From Mastacembelus armatus (taxonomy: Eukaryota; Chordata; Actinopteri; Synbranchiformes; Mastacembelidae), in NCBI RefSeq assembly GCF_900324485.2, contig NC_046651.1, forward strand, positions 8,524,605-8,588,604: a DNA stretch of 64,000 nt. The letters are read 5' to 3'. The translations under genes were made by a program, and so were the position numbers. Below, piece by piece: positions 12,653 to 26,000 of this stretch. Each line of letters opens with the position of its first letter. Within the stretch, counting starts at the first letter, position 1. The notes beneath the pieces are model-generated. The model was not told the origin of the DNA. It saw only the letters and a program-made list of their open reading frames with translations, and did no database searches.

Positions 12653-12658
12653 AATAAA
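12653..12658 (+). terminator. poly(A) signal of parvalbumin copy 3
   Basis: AATAAA lies about 235 bp after the stop. The stretch from here to about 13180 is AT-rich and shows no gene. Confidence 0.65.
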
Positions 12659-13189
12659 CCTGTGGAAACATATATCATCTTTTTGTGCTTATTTCTTGTA
12701 ATACATAGTCATAACAATATAATAATGTTTGAATGGGCTGTGTATTATGTGTACCTGAATAAATTGTTTATAAACATTACATTGTTGTGGCAAATTTTAT
12801 GTTTTTCAAACCTGCTTAGTTGTTGTCTTTTTATCCATAGCTGTAATGTTTATGATTATATGTCATGCTCATTGTTTTGTGGCTCTTTTTTTTAATTATT
12901 TTTTTTATTGCTATTTGCCTGCCCATTTCAGACGACTGATTTGAATAAAACTCATAAAGTCACTAAAGTCACTAAACTGTTCAAATATTGCCAACAAAGA
13001 ACAGCTCCCTCTGTGGTATTGAGCCTTATATTGGACCTTGAATTAAATAGTTTAGCGTGAGTTATTAAAGTTTTGGAATTTAAAGGAATTTTGCTTATAA
13101 AAAAATATAAAGTATAAAGCGGATTGATTTAAAGAAATAACCTAAATAGGTAGGAACCTTTGTTTTGCTGGAAATGGATTTTCCACGGA

Positions 13190-13334
13190 CAGTGGAGTTT
13201 GTGACACTGCGCTGTCAGAAGCAGGAAGTTCAATATGTAAAGTATAATGCGGCATATTTTATGTCGTTTTCGGTTCCTATGGGCGGCAGCTACAAGTTCG
13301 GGCTCCTGGACGTGTTGGGTGAAAGCTCTCTGAG
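13190..13334 (+). promoter_or_regulatory. ccz1: 5' exon and promoter region of ccz1
   Basis: An exon-like stretch ends at a strong GAG|GTGAGT donor (13335). It contains an ATG at 13261 that stays open to the donor. A second possible untranslated exon lies at 14302-14368 between TTGCAG and GTAAAC. Which of these is used decides whether Ccz1 carries an extra N-terminus. Confidence 0.5.
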
Positions 13335-13799
13335 GTGAGTGTTACCGTCGTCTTTCTGCTCTCACCGTCACGGTTCGTTGAGTTTTGTCCGCCTGGGAAC
13401 ACAACTCCACTGCTAGCAGAGCCCGCTAGCTGCTGGCACTGACATTAGCTGGGTTGGTAGCACTTAATGTTTTTAAGCTGGTAGAGCATGTGCATTTTCA
13501 GAGCTACACACGTCACGTTGTGTCTTTACTTCATAAAGTTTTAATTGACAAGCGCCAATAATGTGTGAAGTCGTTGCTAATGTTAAACATATGTGCACAC
13601 GGTGACGGTGCCAAGTGTAAAACACGTCGCAGACAAACCTTTATGTCCTGGAAACAGAGGTAAAAGTCTCGAAAGACACCTGCCTATGGACTGTGCTGAA
13701 GTTAAAACAAATGCACTGACGTTTTTCCTCCGAGACTGTCATCGAAAAGAGTGTAACACAGATATAAGAAGGGATTGTTTGTTAAATGACATGTAAGCT

Positions 13800-13990
13800 G
13801 ATTGTGCAGGTAGAGCAGGTCGGCCATGAAGGTCGGTGGTTCGATCCCTGGCTTCACTAGCCCACATGTCAAAGTGTCCTTCGGCAAGACACTGAGTTTC
13901 CCCAAGTTGCCCCCGGTGGCTGTTCCACCCGTGTGTGGATGGCTGAGTGGGCAAAAAGTGCTTTGAGTGTAGAAAAGTGATACACACGAT
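13800..13990 (+). repeat. tRNA-derived SINE
   Basis: It has a tRNA-like head with an A-box-like 'gtagagcag' and a B-box-like 'ggttcgatcc', then the 'aagtgtccttcggcaagacactga' body that recurs across teleost genomes, and ends in an AATTAATTAAT tail. It lies in the 5' intron of ccz1. The family name is not assigned. Confidence 0.6.
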
Positions 13991-14484
13991 ATTGCTCATA
14001 TGAATTAATTAATAATTAATAATTCCTAAGGGAATGAGTACTTTGGCTTTTAGTTACCAAAATATATCGTACTGCTGATACTTACCCTCTGTTTCCAAGT
14101 TAATGAGGTACCGTTTCACCTAATACAATCCACAAGTCCCACAATAAATAATTCATGATAGCTATAATATTCACATTCTGCATTATATCAAAGCCTGACA
14201 GACTTTTAACTATGTGTGTATAAAATGTATTGATTACAAGTTGTTATCTCGAGACACCGTTGTTGGCTGCAGTATGTGATGGGCTTGTCGTTATGTTGCA
14301 GGTACACGGCATGCTAACCAAGCTGTCTTTGGAGCAGAGAAAATCCATACACTAATGCTGATGATTAGGTAAACTTGATTGTGATGATGCAAGCTGACTT
14401 CGGTGTAACCTGAAAGATGTCCAGAGGTCTGCCAGCTTTAATCTGTTCATCGTTTCTATGGTTTGTGTCTCCTACAGTCCCAGA

Positions 14485-17400
14485 ATGGCCTCAGGAATGC
14501 AAGACAAGCAATACACACCATCCTTGCTCAGTTTTTTCATTTATAACCCTACATTTGGACCACGGGAAGGAGAGGTAAGTGTGACTCATTTTATACCCAA
14601 ATCAATTTACTGTTACAATGCTGTAGTTTAAAGAAATCATGGTCATGGCATTAAATTGCTTGGGCAGCATAATGTGGTAGTTAGCACTGTCCTCTCATAG
14701 CAAAAAAGGTTCTGTATTCAGATCCCGTTCAAACCTGGGACATTTCTTTGTGGAGTTTGCACGTTCTCCCCTTGGCTGTGTGGGTTTTCTCCGGTTACTC
14801 CAGTTTCCTCTCACAGTGCAAAGACATGCAGGTTGGGGTTTGGTTGATTGGTGACTCTAAGTTGCCTGTAGGTGTGAGTGAGAGTGTTTGTCTGTCCTGT
14901 GATAGACTGGTGATCTGTCCAGGGTGTACCCTCGCCTCTCGGCCAATGTCAGCTGCACCTCCAGTGACCCTGGATGTGCCAAGATAAGTGTTACAGAAAA
15001 TGGATGGATGGAAAGAAATTTTTAATTTGCTAATTTCTTTAGGAAGAGAAGAAGATTTTGTTTTACCACCCAATTGATGTTGAGAAGAACGAGAAGATCA
15101 GAAATGTGGGCCTTTGTGAAGCCATTGTACAGTTTACCAGGTACAGATCATAATGTTGTGTTTATTGTACAACAGAAGCATTAGCAAGAATTTATACATT
15201 ACCACCAAATGAAAAAGTCATTTCTTTGAGCTGAACTATAACAGGATTGAAAAATATTGCCACAGGAAATCAGATACACACAGATAAACATCTAATATCT
15301 GTAAAAGCACAAGAGGAGTAGCTGATCAGCTTGACTGGGTGTGTCTAGTTTCTTTTGGTGGACATGTCTTTTATCTTCCAGGACTTTCTGTCCAACAAAA
15401 CCAGCTAAATCCCTACACACACAGAAGAACCGGCAGTTTTTCTTTGAGCCTGAGGACAATTTCTGGATAGTCATGGTATTTTAACAGCTTATATGTACAT
15501 TACCTGTTCTGCATTTACTCTGACATCCTTTGGAATGTGACGTGTTATTTGCTGTTTCTTTATCATTTCTTTAGGTGGTTCGAAACCCAATGATTGAGAA
15601 ACCAAACAAAGATGGTAAACCACCCACCACAGAATATCAGGAAGAGGAAATACTTGTAAGTACTTAGAGGTATGTCTTTTTTTTTTTCTTAGAATACTGA
15701 CGGCTTGAAGGTTTACTTACCATGAACTCTTACTTTTGTAGGACACTGTTTATGGTGCAGTTGTAAGGCAATGCTACAGTATGTACAAGGTCAGTTCCAG
15801 TATGTTTCAGATTATCAGTCACACTTGTGACCCACTGAAAGTTGTAATGATTATTTTCCTTATGCTGTAGCTCTTTAACGGCACGTTTGGCAGAGCAATG
15901 GAAGCTGGCGGGGTGGAGCTACTCATTCAGAAGCTTGAAAAATTCTTCTACAGGGTAAAAATCTATCCACTTCTTATTTTGTAGCTACACCTACTAAATT
16001 CATATCACTGTTTTTCTTTATATGCCAATATATATTGATGTTGCTTTGACAGCTTGATGCTTTTTGAATTAGTCAGGCGCAAATAGTCAGTGCAGTCGGA
16101 ATGCAAATGTTTTAATAAGGCCTCTGGGGATGATATTTGGACACAGGTGAGCTGTTTTTGTTTCTTTGTAATTACTCATGTCAGTCTCACAGAAAGCTGT
16201 TGGAAAGATGCTTTGCAGTCATGCTTGATTTCTTAATAATTATGTGCCCGCATTAGCTGTCTGTAATGTCATGCTCCAGTAACTTTGCTTGAACAATGCA
16301 GCTCTAGGCTTATGCATTTGTCAGTATGGAATACCCTTCTTAAGTTAACGCAGGCTTCCCTCTCCGCTGTGTAACCTAAAGACAAATAGAAAGAGAGAGG
16401 CTGTGTGTCAGAGGTTGAATGTCAGTATCTTTCTGCCTCAGGGTGATGCCAGAGCATCTGTCACAGCGTTTCTTATTCCACTTTCTTTATTGAACTGTAA
16501 GAGGGCACTTGTAGGCAGGTAAACTAACCCCTTTCTCCTTTGCTTCTCGTGTTTCCTCTTGTTTTTCTGTGTGCGTGTGTGTGTGTGTGTGTGTCTGTGT
16601 GTGTTCATCCTGGGGTTTCCAGTATCTGCAGACTCTCCACTTGCAGTCTTGTGACCTGCTGGATGTCTTTGGGGGCATCAGCTTCTTCCCATTGGACAAG
16701 ATGACCTACCTGAAGATCCAGTCCTTCGTCAACAGGGTGGAGGAGAGCCTGAGCCTGATCAAATACACAGCCTTCCTGTATAATGACCAGCTCATCTGGT
16801 ACTTGATTGCTTGTTGGAAACTTGCACTGAACTGTGCATGCTTGTCAGCAACATCCACGAAATACAAGACTTGAAAGCTCCCTCAGTTTTTTTTTTTTAT
16901 AACAGCAGGTATAAAATATTTGTGGCCACATACTAAGACAGAATCCTGGCATTGGCATTTGTAAACCCATCATGGCATTCTGGGGACACAGGAGGCTTTA
17001 AATACAAAAACAAAATCCTCTTTGCAGTTTATGTGCTCCCTGACATGCCACTTACCATTAATTGCACTGTCAGCCATTTGGCTCAGTGTGTAAGTACTGG
17101 AGGATTACATGATTGCTAATGAAATGTTATTGCAAAGCACAGTGTGATCTCTGATTGCAAACAGACAAATACAGAAGAGCTCTGTAATTATTATCCATAT
17201 TAGGTGGCTGCATTCTGTGCATCGTGCTTTGCTGTGGAGTGTTCATTGTAGTATTTTTACCACCAGTTACACCCAGGGGACACTTTGTTTCAACATGTAG
17301 TATAGTAATGCATAACACAATTCACAGCACACTAAAAAATGGTAAACACACACATTTTGGGTCTGAATTTTTGTGTGGTGTGCAATGTGGCGCTATGATT

Positions 17401-20400
17401 GTGTGGTTGTGTCTGCAGGAGCGGACTGGAACAAGATGACATGAGGATCCTGTACAAGTACCTGACCACCTCGTTGTTTCCCAGGCACTCTGAACCGGAG
17501 GTGAGGAGATGGGAGAACCCAAGTGCCAGAGAAAATGAATAGTATGGATGTGTAATGCAGCATAATGAGTGTGCTGATCTTTTCCTTTCTGATTATTTTA
17601 TACATTCATTCTATGACATCTGATTATAGTTTCATTGGTTAGGTATTAGGTTGTTTTTCTTATTCTTAATTGAATATCTTTTGTGTTGGTTTCAATGATC
17701 GAGTATAAACCTTAAGTTAAATGATGATGCAGTAAAAGAATGTATGAAATGTAATGTGATGTTTTATATTAATGTTGCAGACAGGTTGTAAAAGACCTGA
17801 ATATCAGCTATTAATAATATTTTCAAAGCAGTGCCACACATCTTCACTCTAACCCTTCTACTCTTCTCTCTGTTGTCTTTTCTCTGTTGTCTTAGTTGGC
17901 TGGCAGAGACTCTCCTCTGAGGCCAGAAGTCACAGGGAATCTGTTGCACTATGGGAGGTAAGTCCTTGATCTGCTGTATTTGTATCCAGTGCAGGACAAG
18001 AGCTGGAAAGTGTACTCTAGATGTGCACATGAATATTTGTGTATGGATGTTTAACTGTGTGCCAGTATCACGTGGTTTTGACCCAGTGACAGTAATGAGC
18101 TTTGCTTGCTGTCCCAAAATTAGATAAATAGGTAGCTCCCTTGGCTCACACTTTGTATTAAGCAGCAGAGCAGGGGGAGAGTATCGCTGTAGTCGTGGCA
18201 TTTTTGGAATCCAGTGTATTCACAGTAAACTCATTGTTCAGTCTGTGGCCTCATCATTTGAATCAGTCATGAAGGAATTAGGACTTATAAGCTTCTGATC
18301 CATTTTAGAACCAAGGAAATTAATCTCTAAGTGCTGTTACAATAAATGCACCAATTGATTGATTAGGTCTATTCAGTCCATTACTGTGATATATTGAGAA
18401 AATTTTCACCCATCCTGTTAAGGTTTACCCAGGATGTGTTCCTCTGTTCTCTACAGGTTTTTGACAGGACCTACCAATTTTAAAGATCCGGAGGCCAAAT
18501 TCCGATTTCCAAAAATATTTGTCAGTACAGAGGATGGCTATGAGGAGCTGCATCTCATTGTTTATAAGGTAAGGGAGAGTAAATATGATCTGCTATTTCA
18601 TGACCATCTATATACCTCATTTCTTGATTCATTCATACAAATGCATTGTTTGTTTTTTTTTAATAATGTATTAAAACAGGAGAGAAGTTGATCTTTTTTT
18701 TTAGACTGATTTTTATAATCTGTGATGGGAGGATTTGTTTATGAACAGTAGGTTTACGATGAAATATTCTACTGCTCTATCAAACTATATGAAGTTTTGG
18801 GATTAGACAGCTGAATTTTAAAATGATTAAGAGCAGGCCACGATACTTATCATCACGATAATGAAATTTCTAACCTGTGTGACCTTGATTCTGCATTTAA
18901 CCGGCACTGATCTGCTCTTACCCAGGCGATGAGTGCTGCAGCTTGCTTTATGATCAATGGTAAGTGTGACTGCTGGTAGAACTTTCATTTTCCTATTCCT
19001 GGCAATGTTCTTAAAATAGTATATTATTGTATTTGGACCATTTTACTGCTCACATAAAGCTAAAATATTATGTTTTCTCCAGCATGTGACCCATAATGAC
19101 TGACTTGTTTTTTTCCACTCTCCTTTTATTTCCAGCCTCTGTGGAGCTGACGAGGGCGTTCTGCGAGCAGTTGGATAGCTTAGTGGGCCCTCAGCTTACC
19201 TTACTGGCATCCGATATATGTGAACAGTTCACCATTAACCGCAGGATTGCAGGGTTGGTTGAGAATCCACCACTTCCCTAACTAACTAACTTGTGAAGTC
19301 CCACTGCAAATTACAAGAGCATCACATTGCAGTATGCAGTATGTCTTCCCTCTTTTTCTCTCCCCCCATATTTGTTGTTGCTGTCTAATTACAGCTACAA
19401 CTGATGATTAAGTCTTTCCCCCATCACTGTTTTGACTTAGAAATGGTCTAATAATGGTGGACATAAGCTAACCAATCCTCGATCTGTTTCTGGACAGAGT
19501 AAGAAAGAATGTAGACAGGGGCAATCACTTAATTTCATATATATATTATATATACTGTATATTTATATTTTATTTAAATAATATGATTTTTGTGTATTTC
19601 TTCTGAAAAACAATATTATTAAATACTTCACACAAAGATGCAGGAATACAATCAAGAAGTTAGAAACAGAGGAAAGCAGAAAATATAAAAATCTAAACTG
19701 CCTCTGATACCACTGGATATTGTCATAGCACTACTTAGGAGTAACTCAAGCAGTGTAGCTTTAAAGACTGGCATCGGGACCCAATATCCTTTCACCACAG
19801 CTGTTAGCTTCAGATACATCCTGGCCTGAAATCCAAGACTGGACTACCTGTCCCAGACAATTTGATTGGCTCCTTTTTAATCACTGTAGTGAAGATTCCA
19901 CTGAATAAATAATACTGCCCCAAATTCTTCAGATGGCAGCTCTGTCTCTTAATTTGGCCTGGTGGAACTGTTCTTGTGCACTAGCTTATTTTTGATGGAT
20001 ATTATCATCCAAAATGAATTGACTTACTGTACCACTCATTAATTTACAGAAGGGTCTGCACCAAAGAGACCCAAACTCTTAAGCTGGACATTGTCTCTTA
20101 CTGTGAAGTAGAAGTTTCTGGTTCTTATATTGTCATACAAAGAAAATTCTTCCCCTGCTTTATGTAAGAGTTGAAAGCATTTCTTCACAGAACCAGCTGT
20201 TCTACAGAGACTGATGGGTTTTTTTTTTATGAAAACATGATGAAAAACTTTAAAGGATTATGTAATCCCAAAACTGATTGAAGATGTAACTGTTAGCTAA
20301 TGTGTGTTTGATATTTTCTGGCTCTATCTGTACTACATTTTTTGTTCATTCAGGCCAGAGAAGGAGCCTCAGTTTAAGTTCATCTACTTCAACCACATGA

Positions 20401-21284
20401 ACCTGGCAGAGAAGAGCACCATCCACATGAGGAAGACCGCCAGTGTTAGCCTCACCTCAGTCCATCCTGACCTTATGAAGATCCTCGGAGACATCAACTG
20501 TGACTTTGCCAGGTACGAATACATTGGCTGTATTTGTGTTGACCAGATTGTTTTTTTTTTGTGGTTTTTTTTTTAAGTGACTGACCACATATCAACTTGG
20601 AGGCATCACTAACATTTTTTATAGAAATCAAAGTATAGATACAACTAAGGAAACTTTAGTCATGTGGAAATCCACTTGTCAGTCTGTGGGACATATAAAC
20701 CCCTTTTGGACCAAACTGTTCTATGGAACCAGTTCTAGGAACTACTCCACTAAAGAATGGCCCACAAAAACTATGACCTTAAGGTCTTTTTTTTTTTTTT
20801 TTTTTTTTTGTACACATTCACGCCTTGACTCCAGCGTTGAAGTAAAGTAAACTGGCTGATGGTAGGAATAGGAACATCACTGTACAACATTCAATAACAA
20901 TGCTAGTGAAAGTTTTCATGTCTTGTTTGTTTGCTTTGTGGCAGTTGACTTAATGTGATGGTGCTTAATTCTTTTTGCGTCCCAGGGTTGATGAAGATGA
21001 AGAAATCATTGTAAAAGCAATGACCGACTACTGGGTAGTCGGCAAGAAGTCAGACCAGAGAGAACTGTATGTGATCCTCAATCAGAAAAACGCCAACCTG
21101 ATCGAAGTAAACGGTATGGCTCCACCACCTGGCAAAGAGTATATCTGTGTCATTACTCTCTCAATAGAAAGTCTGACTTCATACATAGTCTTCGCTTCAC
21201 CCTTAATGCCCAGTTTTCTTTTCCACAGAGGAGGTTAAGAGGCTTTGTGCAACACAGTTCAACAACATATTCTTCTTGGACTGA
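14485..21284 (+). CDS. ccz1: vacuolar fusion protein CCZ1 homolog
   Basis: Subunit of the Mon1-Ccz1 complex, the guanine-nucleotide exchange factor that recruits and activates Rab7 on late endosomes and autophagosomes. Fifteen coding exons: 14485-14574, 15043-15140, 15382-15475, 15575-15655, 15742-15789, 15871-15954, 16623-16798, 17419-17500, 17896-17957, 18457-18568, 18926-18959, 19136-19253, 20354-20512, 20986-21113, 21229-21284. They give 473 residues (human about 482). The N-terminal longin-like part opens SLLSFFIYNPTFGPREGE. Near-invariant stretches include LQSCDLLDVFGGISFFPLDK, EQDDMRILYKYLTTSLFPRH, FIYFNHMNLAEKS and the end ATQFNNIFFLD. All exon joins keep frame. The exon 12 donor is GTTGGT. 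An in-frame extension from 13261 is possible. Confidence 0.95.
14660..15015 (+). repeat. SINE with LINE2-like tail (V-SINE type), copy A
   Basis: It carries the block 'gtggagtttgcacgttctcc', then 'ggttttctccggttactcc', 'ttggtgactctaa', 'tgtccagggtgtaccct' and an end 'cagaaaatggatggatgg'. The same order occurs at 37490-37800 (reverse) and 39838-40172. It lies in the first coding intron of ccz1. The V-SINE assignment is from memory. Confidence 0.65.
16569..16605. repeat. (TG)n microsatellite in a ccz1 intron
   Basis: An imperfect TG run lies just upstream of the 16623 acceptor of ccz1. A separate TTTCCAG acceptor follows it. Confidence 0.8.
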
Positions 21285-21360
21285 TGGAGCGGAAAGACAC
21301 TAAAGCCTGTCGGTGTTGCAGTTATGGCAGCATCTGTGTAATGCAATAATTGCATTATAA

Positions 21361-21366
21361 AATAAA
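21361..21366 (+). terminator. poly(A) signal of ccz1
   Basis: AATAAA lies 77 bp after the stop, with further overlapping copies to about 21382. The following 1.1 kb, to about 22450, is AT-rich and shows no gene. Confidence 0.7.
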
Positions 21367-22481
21367 ACAAAAATAAATAAAATGTTTTCTCACTAAGTTT
21401 GTTTTATCTACAAGAAATTGTAATTCTTGTACTTAAGTGTAAAAATACAGATCTTTACTGTACATGTACTTTTGTTTGCTTTTATTTGTACATACATGTA
21501 TGATTTTAACTGTTAATTTTGATTTCTTTCAAATTCTAAATTGTTCATGCATTTTTTTTTTTAATGAACACATCACGGCACTGTCTCAGATTAATTTAAA
21601 AACTGACACTGAAGTTGTTTTGAAGATCAGTGATTGTTTTGAAATAAGATGTCATGTCAAACATATTTGGGTTTGTGAAAAAGCTGCACTAACTTTAAAT
21701 AAGTAATTTTACACAGTACTTGGCTCTCTTTGCTGTGGGTTGATTTTTGATGTATGATGTGACCTTTGGTGTGTGTTCATGATGTGTAAGTGCAAGATTT
21801 TCAGCCACATCAACTAACTGAATGATTAACCTGTACAGAATTGGGAGTTATGGACCATGTCAGGGATTATAGCCACTGATGTTTTACATTACGGAAGAAA
21901 AGCAGTGACATGTTTTTTTTTTAGTTGCATTGGCACATGCATAAGAAATTTTGTCACTAATGAGTAATTATTATCGAAATATAAATACTGCTGTATATAC
22001 TGAACTGAAATATCTGACTTTGATAACCAGTGTTATGGTCTGAGGTTCACCTCATGAACACCAGCACCTGTTGCTGGGCCATGTGTGCTCACAGGAAGGA
22101 GCTGTAGGTCAACTGGAATCTCCACACTGTTACTAACAGAAACGACCTGAGGCAAACACGTATAGTCTAATGGCTCCTACTCATACAAAGTAAATACAAC
22201 ATTAGAAACATACCTCAATATAATGTTGCATGTTGCACATGTCAAAAGAAGACTACATTGATTTAAACGTTTGGTATATATGTAATATTCTCAGTCACAA
22301 GTTTGTATACACCAAATGACAGGGTGTTCAAATGTTGATGTAGTGACCCCGGGCGTTAGACTAAACAAACGTCACAGTAAATATATTGTTAGAGCTGCAC
22401 TTTATACTCCAGACCAATAGGTGTCATTAAATCATAGTTGTTACAATCGAAAACAATACGGAACAAGAAGAAGAGAATGAG

Positions 22482-22544
22482 CCAATCAGAGCTGACCATT
22501 CTCTGACTTTCAACCAATCAGCGTCACTTTGGAAGAATTTCAAA
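22482..22544 (+). promoter_or_regulatory. dlgap5: G2/M-type promoter of dlgap5: two CCAAT boxes and a CHR
   Basis: CCAATCA occurs at 22482-22488 and again at 22514-22520, 32 bp apart. TTCAAA (CHR-like TTTGAA on the minus strand) lies at 22539-22544. Paired NF-Y sites about three helical turns apart followed by a CHR are typical of DREAM/B-Myb-controlled mitotic genes, which fits HURP. The likely 5' untranslated exon ends at the AAAAAG|GTAAGA donor near 22682. Confidence 0.6.
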
Positions 22545-23043
22545 AACCTGCCCGCCATGATTGTTATGTTTTGGTTGTTTTTTTTTTGGTCTGGGCTGTA
22601 CTAAGTCTTATGTGTTGAAGGCTAAGTGTTTTTAATTCACGGAAAAAAAGTAAATTGGTTTTGCATTTTGGAGAGGAAAAAGGTAAGATGGACGTGTAAT
22701 TATTTCTAATTTAAACCGCTAAATAGTTTAAATAGATTTTTTGACCGCTAACTCAACACAATTAGTTTCCTCTTGTTTCACAAACAGTCGGGTTGGCGTA
22801 ACGTCAGCTAGCTCGCCCGAAACTTACGCCAACTGTCCAGCTAACTTACAAGCATAATGCTAATAAATCATGTTAGCGCTAACGTTTTGATACCGTAACG
22901 TTAGGCTTTTTTGTCTTATTTTACTTGTGTATCAGCAAATTGACTACACATGCCTATATGATACAGTTACCATAATTGACTTAATTGGCATGCAGCGTAG
23001 TTACCTGTAATACATCTTCCTCCCTCTTCCTACTCCAGTTACC

Positions 23044-26000
23044 ATGGAGTCGAGATTTGCTCACCTGCGACAGCGGGACACCAGTGTATCAATGCTCAGG
23101 GTCAAAATGTCCCGCAGACGGTCTCAGTCCCAGAAAGAGAACCGAGAACGGGCCGTGAACACACGCAGGCAGCTAGACAAGCTCCCGGAGCTGGAGATGT
23201 CTTCCCTGGATGCCTCCATCGCGATAAGCAGCTTGTCAATCATTCAAGAGAAGACACAAAACAATGCGAAATCTGCCAAAAGTAAAGCTCCACTTTCCAT
23301 TACAGCTTCAACTAACACCTGGTTACAAGTGCACATATACAAAGACCCCTTTGTTTTAATGTTTCAATGTCTTCATGGTTTTAACAGGATACGGTGGCTA
23401 GCAGCCATTACTGCATAACTTATAGAAAGACTACTGTGATCACCAAGCTACTTCTGCCTAACTTGTGCCTTATCCTGCATGTGACTTTTCACAGCTCACG
23501 CAGCAGAAGAGAGGATGAAACAGCTTGAGCGCTGGAAAGAGCGTAAAGCTCTGGAGAAAGAAAAGAAAGAAAGGGATTGTAAAGGGGTATTCAAGACTGG
23601 TCTCTATCATCCAAAGGACAATCTTACAATCTCTCTGCCTGTGGTCTCAGCTGCCCCAAAAACTAAAGAGGTAAGCAAAACCTGTTCACTAGACTGTAAC
23701 TGTAAAGGAGCCTCTCCACCATTGTTTTTATTTGTCCTTGATGACAGAGTGATAGGTTTTTGTGGTGGGATACAGTTGTAATGATAAATGTCTTCACTGA
23801 TCAACATGTATTTTTTGCTTGTCTTTAAGACAAAAGTAAGCACCGCTCCCTCTCAGAGTGACAGAGTCACTCGTTCAATGAAACAGCAGCAACAAGTGCA
23901 GAAGGTACTATTTTCTCTGTCTTTCATAAATGTTCTTCTATTAGGTTTCATGCATAAAAGCTAATATTTGTTTGCATCATTTGTATTTTGTCAAAAATCT
24001 CTACAGCCTTTGAAGAAAGAAGTTCCAAATGTTGTGGCAAAGAGAGGTATATTAATAGAATTTATTTTAAATGACAAATACCATCTACTGTAAGCTGGTG
24101 TATCTTCAGTGTGAACTTTTGTCTTTCCTATAGCTCAAACTGCTGTGGAAAGACCAACCAGGAGCCGGGTAGCCCCTGTCAAGCCAACCCTGATGCCAAC
24201 TACATCCAAGACCAAAGTTTGTGCAGGTAACTAACAAAAATTAAAAGACTTGGGCATAACTGGACATTTAAGGCAGGTGTCATGTTGGTTTCACCCTATC
24301 TTGTTTCCTTATTTGTGTCCCAATTGGTGTGTCATGTCATTCTACTGTAGTGGAGCCCACTGTACGAGCTTTGTCAGGCAGATCTACCAACAGACCTCCT
24401 GTCACAACAGTCCCTTTGGTGAATGACAAACCTAAGGACAAGGGTGCAGGTACACAGCTAGCTAAGGCCATCATTCAAGCAGGTTTTTTCTCTTACATTT
24501 TTTGTCATTGAAACTGGAAACGTAATCTTATATTGTGTTAAAATTCTCTTCCCACCCCCCAGATGTAAGGACAACAAGGAGCAGAGTGATTGTCAACACT
24601 GTTGCTTCCCTCTCTGGCAAAGAAAGGAGCCACAAAGGTATCATAAAGAACCATTCACATCTAGAGAAGGTTGATCAGTTTTATTTTTTTCCTATTACAC
24701 CATTTTTGTGCCTCTTCCTCTCCACTGAACAGCAGCTGTCAACAACATGGCTCAGCCTTCTGTCCCCAAGGTGAGCTTTTCTGTGAGTTTCCATGATTAC
24801 CCTGATTGGTAAACCAGCAACTTATTAAACACAGCGTGTGGTTTCTGTTTTGCGTAGGAGCCTGAGGTGAAGAAGCCTGAGATGCAGGAACCAGAAGAAA
24901 AACCTCATCCTCCCACCCTGACATTGTGTTCTGAGGAGGAAGACATGGTGGTGGACCCATCCCCAGCTGACTCTGTCTCCACTGAAGAGCCCATTGTTAC
25001 TGCATCCTCTTTATCCTCATTTGCTCCACAAGGTTTTACCTTCCAGGCTCCTGCTGGTTTGTCATCATTCAAGTTTGAGCCTCTCACTCCTCGCTCAGCT
25101 GATGCCTTCCTGACACCAAGGTTTGTTTCCCAATATTCTTTATGTTCATTTTGTAGATATTTTAGACCTGGAAAGCTTTAATATTGTTGCACAGAAAAGG
25201 TCTCTAAGAAAAATTGTAGGCTTACATTTTAAGTTGTTTCTGATCTAAATGCCATGTTGTTACTCTTCTGACCCAGCTCCAGCTTTAGTCTTCCACCAGC
25301 TCCTGTGTTTACACCTGAGCCTGAGGCTGAGTCAGGTGACTCCTCACCTCCAAAGTCTCCTCGCCGCTCTCCTCACACATCTCCCATAGTGGCCCCTCTT
25401 AATTCAGGCAGCCCCCTGGAGTCAATGCACGATGTTCCATACTTCAGGTGGTATACCCTGTTATTTTTCTAATCATCTATGCTCACTTTCCAAAATGAAT
25501 TAAGTTCATTCAATGATTTAAATGTTTCTGTTTTTGTATTTTCATTTAGATCAGAAATTGCCAATGAGACAGACAGACTGACAAGTCTCTGTGTCCACTG
25601 GGAGTCTAAAGTGAAGGATGAATCCATTCCAGAAGAGAGTGAGTATGTCTTCTCTGCCAAGGACAATGTGGGATCCTGGTTATTGTGGTTTGGTGCTATG
25701 GAGTGTGGTGATGTTTCTAACTGAGCAGAAGGCTAATATTCTTTCTTGTAACAACAATTCTAATTCTTTTTTTTTCTCCCCTCTTTCCCATTTAGTGAGA
25801 GACCGTATGCGTACAGCAGTTGGCCAAGCAAGGCTGCTGATGAAAGAGCGGTTCAACCAGTTCAGCGGTCTGGTGGATGACTGTGAGCTGGGCCGGGGGG
25901 AGAAGATCACTACCTGCACTGACCTGCAGGGTTTCTGGGACATGGTCTATTTCCAGGTGAGTGCCTCATGCCAGAAGGCCAACACACTGTCACAGACACC

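Noticed and set aside
17764-18201. 145-codon minus-strand open frame across ccz1 exon 9
   Set aside because: Antisense to a conserved exon, no homology, no splice or start support.
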